Below, piece by piece: positions 34,240 through 46,344 of a stretch of 64,000 nt of DNA. Source of the DNA: Ganoderma boninense (lineage: Eukaryota; Basidiomycota; Agaricomycetes; Polyporales; Polyporaceae); contig CM035314.1 in assembly GCA_002900995.3 (NCBI GenBank), forward strand, positions 2,031,372-2,095,371, written 5' to 3'. The notes under the pieces were generated by a model. The model did no database searches. It saw only the letters and a program-made list of their open reading frames with translations, and was not told the origin of the DNA. Positions within the stretch are counted from its first letter, which is position 1. The number at the start of each line of letters is the position of its first letter. The translations under genes were made by a program, and so were the position numbers.

Positions 34240-35050
34240 CTCCACTCCACAGAAAACAAGAGATTCTCACATTGACATGGCCCTAGTAGATGTCCTTCCT
34301 GATGAATACGGCGCAACAAGGACAAAGACTCGCTGGCAGCAGGGCGAAAAGTATACCGAAGCCTGAGGCCGAGACCTGCATCCACCAGTGTCAGTGAGGG
34401 ATAGTGAGGGAGGCGCCTGAGTTCTCTGGAGGTCCACGGTTGATATGAGTTTCCTAATTGATCATTTGTTAGGACGTGTTCGAGCAGAGTGCAATGGATA
34501 GCTGAGACCAGACCAGGCCATGACAGAGATGGTCGTGAAAGCCAGATGGCTGCCGCGGTGCTGAGCCTCTCAGAAGCGTCTACTGCGGCTGTAGCTTATC
34601 TGATAGCCTGAATGGAGATGGCCAGCAACCCTTGTGTCAGGGCGCCGTAAGTTCTTCGACAAGAACAACCTCGAGATTCCCCACTCAATTCTATCGCACC
34701 CCTCCTACATAGCTGCATTACTGTCGGCAAGTGGTTTATTCACAGACTTTGATGGTGTTTGTTCACAGAGACAATCCCTGGCAGACAGGTCACACAGACG
34801 CAGAATATCACAAGGCGGGCGCACGGGTGACGGTGAGTTCCGGAGTCTTCGCAGCATCGAGGCCTATGGGGTCAGTCGCGCCACATAGGCGTACTCAGGT
34901 GTGTACTACTCGTTCATTGTCATTCGCACTCCTTTAGCTTGTGTGGCGCGACATCCTTGATCACCACTGCCCCACTGTAGACGTTTCCAGTACACCGCAC
35001 CTTCATCCCGACGTGATCTTGTCAGTTTTCTTGCGCTCATCTTGAGTCGT
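34240..35050 (-). pseudogene. Remnant of carrier-like gene exon 1 and promoter, copy 1
   Basis: The minus strand at about 34370-34280 reads a helix-coding stretch close to exon 1 of the carrier-like gene (tttcgccctgctg and gtattcatca shared), but broken by stops and indels. The following 700 bp match, with many differences, 42380-43320 (shared blocks such as gatgaata, ccactgtaga and ttccagtacaccgc). No other carrier exons are present. Confidence 0.55.
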
Positions 35051-35403
35051 GGCCGCGCCGCGCGGCGTTCTCAGGCCATGGCCAGACATTGACCGGTATC
35101 GTGAGGCCGCTCCACAGTCGCAATCGCGCTCTTCATAACACAGTGCGTTGTTCCTTTTGCGGCTCGCCCACGACATAGCATGATTCTGTCAAACTGAGAC
35201 ATCTGTTGATCACTCGTGCAGTGCTAGCAGGACTCATGTCTCGGGCGCAGTTCTCTACACCGCCTTGGGCGGGAGTCTGGGCGATCTCACACCAAGAACA
35301 TTTCCGATCAATTTCGGTCACAGACAAGTTCAGCGCTGGACAATATATTAACTCTGCCAACATCCACACCGAAGCCCTTGCGCCCCTCCCCTTTCCCCGA
35401 GAT

Positions 35404-37018
35404 ATGTCTCTGACAAGCAGTACCCAGCGCCCGCTTCCTACATTGACTTTCAATACCCAAGAATGGCATAGATATGTTCGCCCTGAAGTTCGTGAACGTG
35501 TTGTAATCGCTGCGCTTCCGTGCGCATTCTACGGTATAATCAAATTTATCTCACATATTCTCGGGTCTGACAAAGATCACCAACTAGGAATATTTGTTTT
35601 GCTATGTGGAGCTTCTATATATTCCCTGGTACAGTGAGATTCTGAAAGGCTTGCCCTGTATTCTCTCACAGACACTTACAGTATGTGAACATAGGCTCAA
35701 TAACAGGAATAGAAAAACTACTGTGGTTCTCAGCTTGGCGCTGCTCGCCCTGTTCTGCTCTACCACCATTTATACAGTGACCAACTTTCTCGGAATGCTG
35801 GAGCAAATCTTCCAACAAGTCTTAGAAGCAATCTTCTTGTGGAGTATAAACTACGTCAACCTTTCTTATCCAGATGATTTCTACCTTGTGCCCAGCATCG
35901 GGCAGGCAGCTTTGTTTTGCGCTCCCACTGCCACCCTGACTGTTAATGTTCATGTTCATTTGACTATATCACAGCAAGTCAGGCTGACAACCTTATTCTA
36001 AGATACTGTTGGGAGATGCAATTGTATGCTGGCGAGCTTGCGTACTCTGGCAAGGCAACAAAATTGTTATGAGTGCTTGTACTTTACTACTATTGACAAC
36101 ATTTGGTACGCTGCTCCGAAAACCTCTGTTATCACTATTGCTGAGTGCTGAGATCTTATGTTAATATACAGCTCTAGGCATAGTGGATACCACATACAAC
36201 TGCCCAATGTATTCCGGCAGTGTTAGTTCATAGCGACCTAATCCTCATGCCAAAGGAACAGGGAGTCTGTATCAAGGGTTGTCATATGGTGTCGCTGCTA
36301 CGGCACTGTCTTTGAGCACAAACCTATTTGCGACGATTGCTGTCACAATTAAGGCATGGTGGGCCTCCTCTCTCTCTCAAATGTTGCTGCATTGGATCTT
36401 AACGATCTGCAGGAACTCGAGAAAAGCACTAAAGCGATATGTTGTGATGGGCCCCATGGCCTCTCAAATGGAGAAGGTGTTTTCATTGCTTGTAGAGTCA
36501 GGTATGGTCTATTGTGGTATCTGGGTAGGTTCAATATTTGTTAGTTTCTTTCTTTTATGAGTCCTTAAAAATCACAACATGTAGGTCTTGGTGCTTGCTT
36601 GGCAGGCGCGGGTATACCAGGAGGGTTTTCCAGACCCGGGCACAAACAACTTTCGAGGTCTCTTCAATGTCTTGGTCGGTAGTGCCTTGGTTCCACTAAT
36701 AGTAAGTCTTCCCCACGGCAGATTCATCTTTTTCTCAACTGCTCACATTGGTGGTTATTGTAGGCCATATATCCGACTGCCATCATTGTGCTTGTTGCAT
36801 TGAACAGGTCTCACATTGAACATGGATTCACAACGCCGACTCAGAGCAGGGTTGATCGTCTTCCCCTCCACCGCCTTACAGCTGCAGTCAACACAACCGT
36901 GACAACACTCTCAGACAGGCAGCACAGAGGAGGGTTCGAGAGAGTATTGGTCATCGACAGCCCAGAGGGCTCGAGCACTCACACCACTGACGAGCAAAAG
37001 CTTGGGGATATTGTCTAG
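35404..37018 (+). pseudogene. 7-TM family II copy 2, single nonsense codon
   Basis: All eight exons (35404-35533, 35588-35633, 35695-35947, 36003-36105, 36172-36358, 36413-36524, 36585-36701, 36764-37018) have correct GT-AG borders and phases. Their lengths equal those of copy 3 except exon 3, which is one codon longer. The only disabling change is TAG at 36231-36233, in the place of Trp in the WNPDPHADG segment of copy 3. Blocks include LPTLTFNTQEWHRYVRPE, GIFVLLCGASIYSL, ILLGDAIVCWRACVLWQGNK and AIYPTAIIVLVALNRSHIEH. It is a very young pseudogene, a polymorphic null allele, or a base-call error. Function of the family is unknown. Confidence 0.75.
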
Positions 37019-40000
37019 TACTGGTATAACCGGAGGCCTCGTACTCGCTTCTGCCATGCAAAGAGTCGTGTTCCCGAGAAACAACCCCGACATTGATTGC
37101 GAACATTGCTCCATAACGCACTGGAGAAGTGGTAGCATACACGTCCAGAAGCTCTGTATCTGCGGGAAAATCAGGGGTCAATGGGAATTGATGTCGATAC
37201 AGCCTCAATTCAAGACCCACAATTTGGCACTGAGACGCCACCTGAGGCTGCATTTCAGACGAGGGGAAAATAGCTCACATATTCCGACAAGACACTACAC
37301 AAGAGCTCCATACCGTTCAACGTCGCATGACCTCAAAACAAGCTCGCCCAAGCTCGCCGTCGTCGTGATGTCCATCACACATGAGTTCAATGCCGACGGG
37401 GTGGGGCAACCGGACTTTCGTGAGCTCCCGCGCGAGGTGTGTCCTCCGCGAGGAGAACCTAACGTCCTGTATTGAAGTGGTTTAAGATATGCTAACTTGA
37501 AGCCGTGCGGCTGGACGTCGAATTGACGAGGAGGTGCAGGATGGGCAAGGATCTGGAACAACGGTCGTGAAGCCAGGATGACGAGAGTGAGCCGTAATCA
37601 TCTACCCCAGTCCGGTGTCGATCCTGAGAAGGTCGCGTGCCGGAAGACAAGCTGCACAAGCGGGGGTGGTCTATCGCCGATGGTCAACCTGAAACGCTCG
37701 AGGTTCATGCCTGCGAAGCCCGTAAGTAGAATGATATGAGTCGATGCGGAACCGGAGGAAGCCATGCTAATATCAGCTCAGAATCCGCCTAAGGAGGGCC
37801 GATCGCCACGAGTGGAGGTAGTGCTCCGAGCCGGGCCTTCCCTCAAAGTAGACAACAGTTCGATGACCAGCTTGAAGGTGTGTGACTGTGAAGGACCAGC
37901 AAGGTCAGCCGAGATTCAGCACAGCTGAGGCCGGTGTTGCTCCAATGCTCTGAAGTCCTCCAGCTGTGCGTCCTGAATCGGAGAAGTATGTGTACGACGG
38001 GTGACTGACGGGACCGATTTGCTGTCCAACTCGGAGGCTGTGATTCCTGAAGGAACGAGAACATGTCTGTAGGTTTAGTGGACAGAATACGAGGCTTACG
38101 GGTTTTCTTCGCATTTTCAGGAGTTCAAGACGGTAAGTTGCCTGTGCTGTATGCGCTGCAATTAGCGGTCGGCTGGAATCTAGCGCTGGGATTCAGGGCA
38201 GGGCCCATGCCATAGAGCAGAGTAAGTAACAAGTTGATTATTGTCAGTTACCGCTGGTACCTTACGTCATTTAAACATGATAACAACCGAGTAACAACCC
38301 CTTGGAGACAGAAGCGGTCCTGCGCTTCGTCTGCTTTCCCGCTGCATACGTCTCGATCGCCTCCTCTCTACTACGTCTGTGGTGTCAACGACATGCAAGG
38401 ACAGCCGATACGATACCCAGGAACACGTCCAGCACCGCGTTAGCCCGACACACTCACTGCTGTTGATCCGAGCGAGGCAGAGTTGCAGACCTTGCAACGC
38501 AGTCCGCAGGCCGCAACAGTCCCTACACCGCTGGAGGCTCGAGAAGCTGGAAGTGGTGAGGAGGAGGGATATGTGGGAGACAGGCTGGCTCGGGGCTTTC
38601 AAGCCGACCGTAGGGTTCGGGAGTTTTCTGGATGAGGGGATGGTGTTGCCTCAGCGGTTGGAATCGCCCCAATGCGGCCCCATGGCATGAGTGTCGAGTT
38701 GGATGCGGCTCTGGTGGTAGTTATGGTGTGTGGATAGCCAGGTACGCACCGTCCTGGGAGCTCATTCAAGTCATATGCTGTGTTATAGCGTTTCCGTCTT
38801 CAACTACGCGGGGTACGTGCTTGTGGGTATGATCTTCGACCTTGGATTCGATGCACCGAGTTACAGTTCGCCGTCCTCTGTCATTTATTCTCATGCCCGT
38901 CCAACAGATACGGTGCGCGACCCCTGCTCAAGTCTGTACCAGACAGGCATCTCATCGCAACCGCGGCCACGAACCAACCCCCAGCTCGTGCAGATGTTAG
39001 TTGGACCTTCCGTACGATACAGGATGGACTTTTTCTTCTCCACAGAGAAGACGGACGACTATTGCCACCATGGCGTGAGGACCTACGCTATCCGCACGGA
39101 GGAAGGCGACGACAGCGAGAGACATCTGTACGACGACTGGGGCGGCGTCAACGACAAGGTGCGCCCACTTTCTTACATTTCAGTCTCATCCTGTCATCCC
39201 CATCCTCAATTTCCCCGCATCTCGTCATTGCCACCGGATTCATGAACGCTATTTAGCTCAACCCGCAACGCGATCTCATACGCTGCACCCCTCCCAGCTG
39301 GAGCAGACCCCCGCTTGGCGTCCCTGCTCAGCATATGGTCACATACATCGTGCTAGACCGGATAAAGGCTTGTCTTGATGTGTTGAAGTGCACACTGATG
39401 CAGAGGAGCTGAGGGGGCGGAGTTACATGGGCATAGGCAGTCTCGCCATGTGTGGGGGTGCAGTAGCGACAAGACGAGCACCAGTTCAGACCCCTCGACT
39501 CTCGCTTACCTCGCGGACGATTCGACGAAGGCTACTGTGAGAGTGCGAGTGGGAGAAACGAACTTGGAGTTCACCTCCGGGGTGCCGGTGAGCACCTAGA
39601 GATCGCGGTCCGGCTCGGACTGGGGGTTTGGAGGGTGCTGGAGTGGCTCCTTCAGCAGGAAAATGTGAAGCGATCGTCTATAGGGTCTATGGTGAGTGTT
39701 TTTGGCACAACTGAGTTGAGCGAAAGCCGATATAAAAGCGCATATAGCCGGGGAGTGCCTCGTTGGTTGAGAATTACCACACGGGCTCGACGTCCTCCAA
39801 GTGCATGCATGACCGCCGCCGTGCTCAGAGCCCTCCGTGTTTGAGAGTAAGTCTCTTAAGTCCTTCACCTCTCCAGTTGGCACTTGGTTGACCGAGCGCA
39901 GTTCTAGAATGATTCGTCGTTAGAGGCAGTATTCGCATGCTGTCAGTTCACGCAGAACTGACTCGAACGATGGGCAACAACTCGCTCGCAGCTGCAGGGC

Positions 40001-41900
40001 CACTCCACGATATGTTGTTTGCATTGTTCAATCTTTCCCAGAGGCGATTATGGAGCATTCCCTCTCGTCTAGTGCTGCCTCGGGATGTAAACAGTTTTCA
40101 TGACTTCGCAGCATTGATGTCCAGGTTTACATCTTGCGGCGTCGCTCGCTCGTCACGCCTCGTTTATCCACAAATCGAAAATGTCTGGTCGACTTAGTTA
40201 CAGACGATACGTCACGACAGGGCCCTGCGCTCCACGTACGCCTCCGTCTCGCTCGCAATCCCTTTCTCGGTAGTCGAACGAGGAGCTCTGAGGACGCTCA
40301 GCCCGATTGATGACAAGGGCAGTTCGAGTCTATCAAAACCCTTTAGCTGGAGATGAACGTTCTGGACCTCAGTAAGCACGCACCACATGTGACGGTTTCG
40401 CTGGAGTTGATGTAGGAGGTGGGGACCGAACGGCGGCATCTTGACTCGATCGTTCCGAAGAACAGCGACCTCCCGGCGAGCGGACGGTCGTGTTCGCGAA
40501 AGACACTTGTATCTTCAGCGCCTGGACTCAGGCCTCCTGATATCTGACTTTCGTATGAATTGTGCATATAGCGGCTTCGACCTCGCGATGTACGTCAATG
40601 CGGCGTTCCCGGAGCTCATGGCGGACGTCGCGCTCGTTTCGACTATGACATACAGATGACGAATAGTCCCTCGGATACCTGCGCCCGCACCGCCAATAGT
40701 GCACAGACTCCTGATGGGCTGGCGGTTTCGTGTCGAGACAGATATCTTGTTCCCGGATCTCAACGCCTTGATGACGAAGTGGCGTCTTTGTGCGCGTTCT
40801 TCGTATTAATCTTCGCTCTGCATGGCTTGCTCATGCGTTAGTAGTTGACGTGGGGTTACCGCTTTCGGAGGGTCTGACGACTCGAAGCCAGTGGAAGGAA
40901 GACCAAGTCACTGGGTAAGCGGAGATGAATGCGTCGAACAGGTTCCAGCCTGGACTCCAGGTGTACGTGCTGAGAGAGAGGATTCGGATGGTATGCCCTG
41001 GACAAAGTGCCACGGATCGCGTCGACTGCCTGTGGATCCAGACCGGTACCTCTAGGAGGGCCGTCAACGAGCTCGTATCCCGGTGCCCTCTGCCCTCAAT
41101 GCGGTCGCTTGGATTCCGAACGGCCAGCTCGGATGCCGATGTTCTTTGGGAGCGGGATTGGTGAGTATCAGACACGCTATCATGATCCTGATGGACGTCA
41201 CTCACACTGTCATCGAAGACGAACAGCAGCGCCACGCCCTATCCTCGGGGGAAGGTTTTCCGCAAGCTCCTTACTGTCGGAGAGGCGCCGCCGCCGCACA
41301 CGCTCAATGCTGATGCCGACGGACGGAGCACCCACGAATATGGCAGATGCCTTGTCAGGCAGCGCCATACGTGCTTCCTGCTTCTATGCACCGCCGTTTC
41401 GCGCGCGAAGTGGCTGAGGAGGATGCCTGCGGCGGCTAAAGGGTGGCGCCACGAACAGGGGCTTCGTCGGACGAGGGCAGGCCCTTCCGTCGGTTGGGTA
41501 CCCACTCGACTTTAAGGGTGTTAAGATGCTGAACGTCCGCCTCTGTCATAGCGCCCCGCGTTGCCAGAATCACGAGATGGGCCCTGGGTGAATACAGCGG
41601 TGAGGTTGGGATTGCAGGGGATCCAGCCGCAAGCGACAGCCGACGTAGAGCGTCCCAGTACGGCTTGCAGCACGATAGACACAGTGCATCGCTATTGGTG
41701 CCGCTTTTGAGAGCGCTCTTGAGGTCTCTAGCAACATCGCCTTGCGTTGATCAGCATGTTCGAAACATCCGGAGACTATAAAATTGAGGAATAAGATGTT
41801 CAAACCGTTTCCGAGGGCGTCGAGCCTCTATGGACGCTGTCTTTGGGTAGTTCGGACTGCTCAGTTCGCGAGTGCTATTTGCACGCGGACCATTCCTATG
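37019..41900. other. Tract of decayed duplicated sequence (F-box/LRR-like remnants)
   Basis: No intact gene. At about 37740-37620 the minus strand reads LTGFAGMNLERFRLTI, matching LTGFAGTSLERARFEI at 47320-47220. At 39040-39150 the plus strand has a block with IRTEEGDDSERHLYDDWGG that resembles 48360-48490. At 40440-40200 the minus strand has leucine-patterned frames (LTEVQNVHLQLKGFDRLELP) as in F-box/LRR proteins. Stops and frame changes are everywhere, so these are remnants; the F-box label is tentative. Confidence 0.4.
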
Positions 41901-42379
41901 AGGGCGAGGTTGCAGGTCAGACTCTGCGGACGTGATTCCTGTGTGTGATCCTTCCAACCACAATGTCCAAGTCGTGCTTCTCTGACACCGTGGTTGGCAG
42001 GTGTATCGCACGCATGCAGGTATGTCCGCTCTGACGTCGTGGAGCGCCGCGCACCTGGCTCATTCGTGTGCATAGAGATCGACAGACTTGGTGCCTGAGG
42101 CATGCACGCCGGTCACCCAGTTCCTCTGCCAGCCTCGTGAACAGACGTAAGGCGATAATCTGCCGCCATAGATGGCCCTCGCGAGAGCTACGCCGCCCGG
42201 TATACATAGGAAGTGTGACAGTTGGACCTCGCCCATTCCAACCCGAACAAGACTCCTTTATGCGCGCATTGTAGGATAGGTGTCTTCTCGTTGGACGTAA
42301 ATGGCGTCCCTGAGGCTCAAGAAGAGCCTACATTCACGCTCGCATAACCGCATCTCTCCACTCCTCGGCGACAAATGAG

Positions 42380-43320
42380 AAACTCACATGAATATTTCCC
42401 AATTAGATGTCCCTCCTGATGAATATGGTGCAATCAGGACATAGTCCTTATAGCAGCAGGGTGGAAAGCATACCCAAGCCTGAGTCCCGAGTCCCGAGTC
42501 CATCGCCGCTCGCTGAGGGACGGCAACAACGATGCTTGAGTTCACCGAGGGTCCACGGTAGAGGGGCGAAACATGTGTAGTCGCTTGCTATAGGACGTTG
42601 TCGAGCAGAGTACGAGGCAAAGCTGGGAGGAGACCCAGACTTGATACAAGAGAGATGGTCGTGGAGCGCTGGCTACATGACGCGCTGGCTCGAGGCCGCT
42701 GGTATCTTATCTGATAGAGAGTCGTAGGTGGAGCGCATAACGGATAACGGATGATATAAGACCGACTACGCTACGTTAAGTGGCTCAGGTAAGTAGCTAA
42801 TAATAGGTAGCTAGGTGACCTCATCGGCCGCAACAGGCGTAGCAGCCATCCGGCGCCCCGGGCTCTTGTGCAAGTCGTCGTTCGACTCTTCTCTTGAACC
42901 TCGAGATTCCTTACCCTCTTTCACTGCATCCCTTCGATATTGCTGCACGACGTCGTCCATAAGTAAGTGGTTTGTCAACAGAGACTGGCGCCGTCAATTC
43001 ACAAGACCAATCTCGGCAGACACGGAGCCGCACGGTGAGTTTTGTTCGCGAAGTCGTTGGCGTGCCGCATAAAATTGACAGATGAACTGTAGTATGCGGT
43101 GACACAAGATGGAGACAGGATGTGGGTGTCGAGAGTCGAGGCGCACCGGTCGGGCCCATCGAACATCAGGCGCGGCGTAGGCGTTCAAGTTTGCTTCAAT
43201 GTGTAGCCATCGGCATTCGCACCTGTAACCTGGTGCTGTGGTCACTACCCCACTGTAGATTCTTTCCAGTACACCGCCCATTGTGGACAACTTCAAGTAA
43301 TTGAAGGTCCATTTGTGAGT
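42380..43320 (-). pseudogene. Remnant of carrier-like gene exon 1 and promoter, copy 2
   Basis: This runs parallel to 34240-35050, beginning with the damaged helix-coding part of carrier exon 1 (plus strand tcctgatgaatatgg and gcagcagggtgg) and continuing through its promoter-like flank to ccactgtagattctttccag near 43250. It is more diverged than copy 1 in places. It lies upstream of 7-TM family II copy 3 just as the other remnant lies upstream of copy 2. Confidence 0.5.
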
Positions 43321-44672
43321 GTTATCTCTTGAGTTAGGGCTGCGCCCTCGGGTCAGATCTTGACAGGTTCACTCCGGGATCATGATCGCGCTCGATGGAA
43401 GTTGATCCTATCCTTCGTGCGCCTTCAAATACCGGCACCATAAAGCGCCATTCTGAGACTCGGACTCCGTCGAGGACAACTGCGAGGAATTTTAAGCTAG
43501 GTATGTGACATTCTGTCAGATGCGTCGAGGTTCGGAGGCCCCCAGGTTCGGGGCTTGAAGGTGCAAATTACCATCGGCCAGACCATGTCCGTGTTCTCGA
43601 GGCATCGGACCAGATATCAAGTCAAACAGAACCGACACACTACTATTGGCTGCAGTTGCAGGATGATGTGACGCCGAGCTTGACTCTCGACAGACAGTTG
43701 GCTGGGAACCACGTTCCGAGGTTCTTTAGCTGGTCTATAGAATGTCTTTACGTCTCCGGCGCATTCGAAGAATGCACAGCCCTCCACCTGCCAGAGTTAT
43801 GAAACGACACATTTGTTAATCAATGATTACTCGCAGAACTCACCTTTCTAGAAAAATAGTTCTCGATGCTGCATTCACCACATGAAAGCGGTCAAAGCGC
43901 AAGAGCACTATCATGAGGTTCGTGCATGTGACAAGATGGTGAAACGGCAGCATTAAGATGCTTCGCAATTCAGGAAACACCCCGACTAACTCGGTAGCCT
44001 GCACTGGTACTGACCATAGCACAAGGTCCTGGAAACCATCCTGGCGCCGAGTAGAAAGCTTCTATCATCGCTTCAGATAGATCCGACCAGGCCGTTGACT
44101 CGAGGCAGTGGTCTGTCACCTTCAAAGGGCAATGAAGTGCACTTCACAGCAACAGGGTGCTTCTGCGGTGGCAAATATCTTCTTCGGACTACCGATCGGA
44201 GTAATCGAGGTGAATGATGATGGCGGAGCAACTTCTACAATCAGGATATGATCTTCTGATTTTTCACGTCATCGAGAGGGGAGACGTTCATGATATCGAA
44301 AGTGATGCGCCCTACGAAGTGGAAGTGGCTATCCTGAACTTGAAGGTTGGGGTGCAGCTATGATTCCGCATTTGCAGAGAAGCCTGCCACGAAGTGAACA
44401 TATGTAGATGATCAGTTTCTCTATTTGGAGAGCTGTGGGTGACTGTCTGATATATCAATGACCCCAGCGGCCCAGAGAAATGAACTACAGCAACATTGTG
44501 TATCGGCATTCCCAGTTTGGTCTCCAGGCGTGTTGCGGGTGGCTCAGTAGGCGTCCTTCACAGGTTTTTGTATTCAATCTGGGGTCTGTTGGGAGTCACC
44601 CCTCAAGGTTTAATACCAAACCAGGAGGAAATTTCCTGTTTATCTTTGAACAGCAGCTGCGGCATGACATGA
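43321..44672. other. Intergenic upstream of 7-TM family II copy 3
   Basis: A minus-strand frame near 44022-43840 (LRSILMLPFHHLVTCTNLMI) has the leucine spacing of F-box/LRR proteins but no supporting exons. It is probably another remnant. The rest is unassigned. Confidence 0.35.
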
Positions 44673-44678
44673 TATAAA
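44673..44678 (+). promoter_or_regulatory. TATA box of 7-TM family II copy 3
   Basis: TATAAA lies 51 bp before the ATG of the only intact family II gene. The position suits a short 5' leader. Confidence 0.45.
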
Positions 44679-44728
44679 ACCCTGCCAAGATTTCGAATGT
44701 GTCACTGAGGCCCTGCCTTTCCCCAGAG

Positions 44729-46344
44729 ATGTCCCTCACAGCAGGTTCTCAGCCCCCTATCCCGACGTTGACTTTTGATTCCCAACAATGGGACGACTTT
44801 GTTCGCCCCGAAATTAAGGAACTCATTGTGGTGGCTGCGCTTCCATGCGGATTCTACGGTAAGGGCAGGTGTATCTCACATTGATCTAGGGCTGACCACC
44901 ATTGCTGCCCAGGAATATTCATTTTGCTATGTGGAGCTTCCATATATTCTCTAGTCCAGTGAGGCTCTGAATAGCTTACCATATTTCTCTCACATAAGTG
45001 CTTACGAATACATTTCAAAATAGGCTCAACACTAGGAATCGCAAAATGACTGTAATCCTCAGCTTGGCCCTACTCTCCCTGTTCATCTCCACCACCATCT
45101 ACATAGTAACCAACTTTGTTGGAGTACTGGATCAAGTTTTTCAACAATTTTTCCAATCAAATGAATTGTGGGATGGAATATACAACATTTCTTCCTCTCC
45201 AGACGAATTCTTCTTCCCCAGCATCGGAGAGGCAGTCATATTTTGTGCGCCCACTGTCACCCTAACAATTAATGTTTGTGTTGTTTCCAACAGATTGTAG
45301 TGACCCAACCTAACCACTTTTTTTTTCAAAAGATACTGCTAGGAGATGCTATTGTATGCTGGCGAGCTTGTGTACTATGGCAAGGCAACAAAGCTGTTGT
45401 GGGTGCTTGCATCCTGCTACTATTAACGACATTTGGTATGTTGCTTCGAGCGCCGTCGTCGTTATCCTTGAATATTAAGCTGATTATGCCTAAATGTACA
45501 GCTTTGGGAACAGCGGACACAGCGTACAATTGCCCCGTATATGCCGGCAGTGGTGCCTCATGGAATCCAGATCCTCATGCTGATGGTATAGGGAATCTGT
45601 ACCAAGGATTCTCTTACGGGGTCGCTGCCACGGCGCTGTCTCTGAGTACAAACTTATTTGCGACCATTGCTGTCACAATTAAGGCATGGTAGACCTCCTC
45701 CCTCTCAACTGTTTTTCATATGACATATAAGTATCTGTAGGCAATCGAGGAGGACACTGAAGCAGTATGTCGTGACGGGTCCTATGGCCTCTCAGATGGA
45801 AAAGGTGTTTTCATTACTTGTGGAGTCCGGCATTATCTACTGTGCTATCTGGGTACGTCTTTTTTCATTTATATTTTTAGTGGTGCTAAGGCAAGTGCAA
45901 CCTACAGGTCGTTGTCCTGGCTTGGCAGGCAAGAGTATATGAGGTCGGCGTATCATATCCTGGCACAAATGATTTTGGAGATATCTTCAGTGTTTTCGTT
46001 AATGGTGCCTTGGTACCTGTCATTGTAAGTGCGCCTCACTACGATCTATGCACACGTACAGCTACTCATGATATTTATGGATACTAAAGGCTATATACCC
46101 GACTGCTATCATCGTGCTTGTCGCATTGAACCGTTCGCACATCGAAACCGGATTCACGCGCTCGACCCCAAGCAGTTTCAGTCATCTTCCACTCCGGCCC
46201 CTCACGGTTGCGGTCAACACCACAGTGACGACGCTGTCGGACAACCACCACCGGGGAGGGTTCAACAGGGTATTGGTCATCGACGGCCCAGAGGGTTCGA
46301 GCACTCACGCCACCGACGAGCAAAAGCTCGGAGATATTGTCTAG
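44729..46344 (+). CDS. Seven-transmembrane protein, family II copy 3 (intact)
   Basis: Exons 44729-44858, 44913-44958, 45024-45273, 45333-45435, 45502-45688, 45741-45852, 45908-46024 and 46090-46344 join in phase to 399 aa. The order is: N-terminal TLTFDSQQWDDFVRPEIKE, GIFILLCGASIYSLVQ (helix 1), LSLALLSLFISTTIYIV (helix 2), ILLGDAIVCWRACVLWQGNK (helix 3 and cytoplasmic loop), an outer WNPDPHADGIGNLYQGF segment, YGVAATALSLSTNLFATIAV, VESGIIYCAIWVVVLAWQAR and AIYPTAIIVLVALNRSHIE before a polar tail. The WRA-LW motif after helix 3 is common in expanded Agaricomycete 7-TM proteins of unknown role. A receptor-like function is only a guess. Two disrupted tandem copies lie to the left. Confidence 0.85.
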
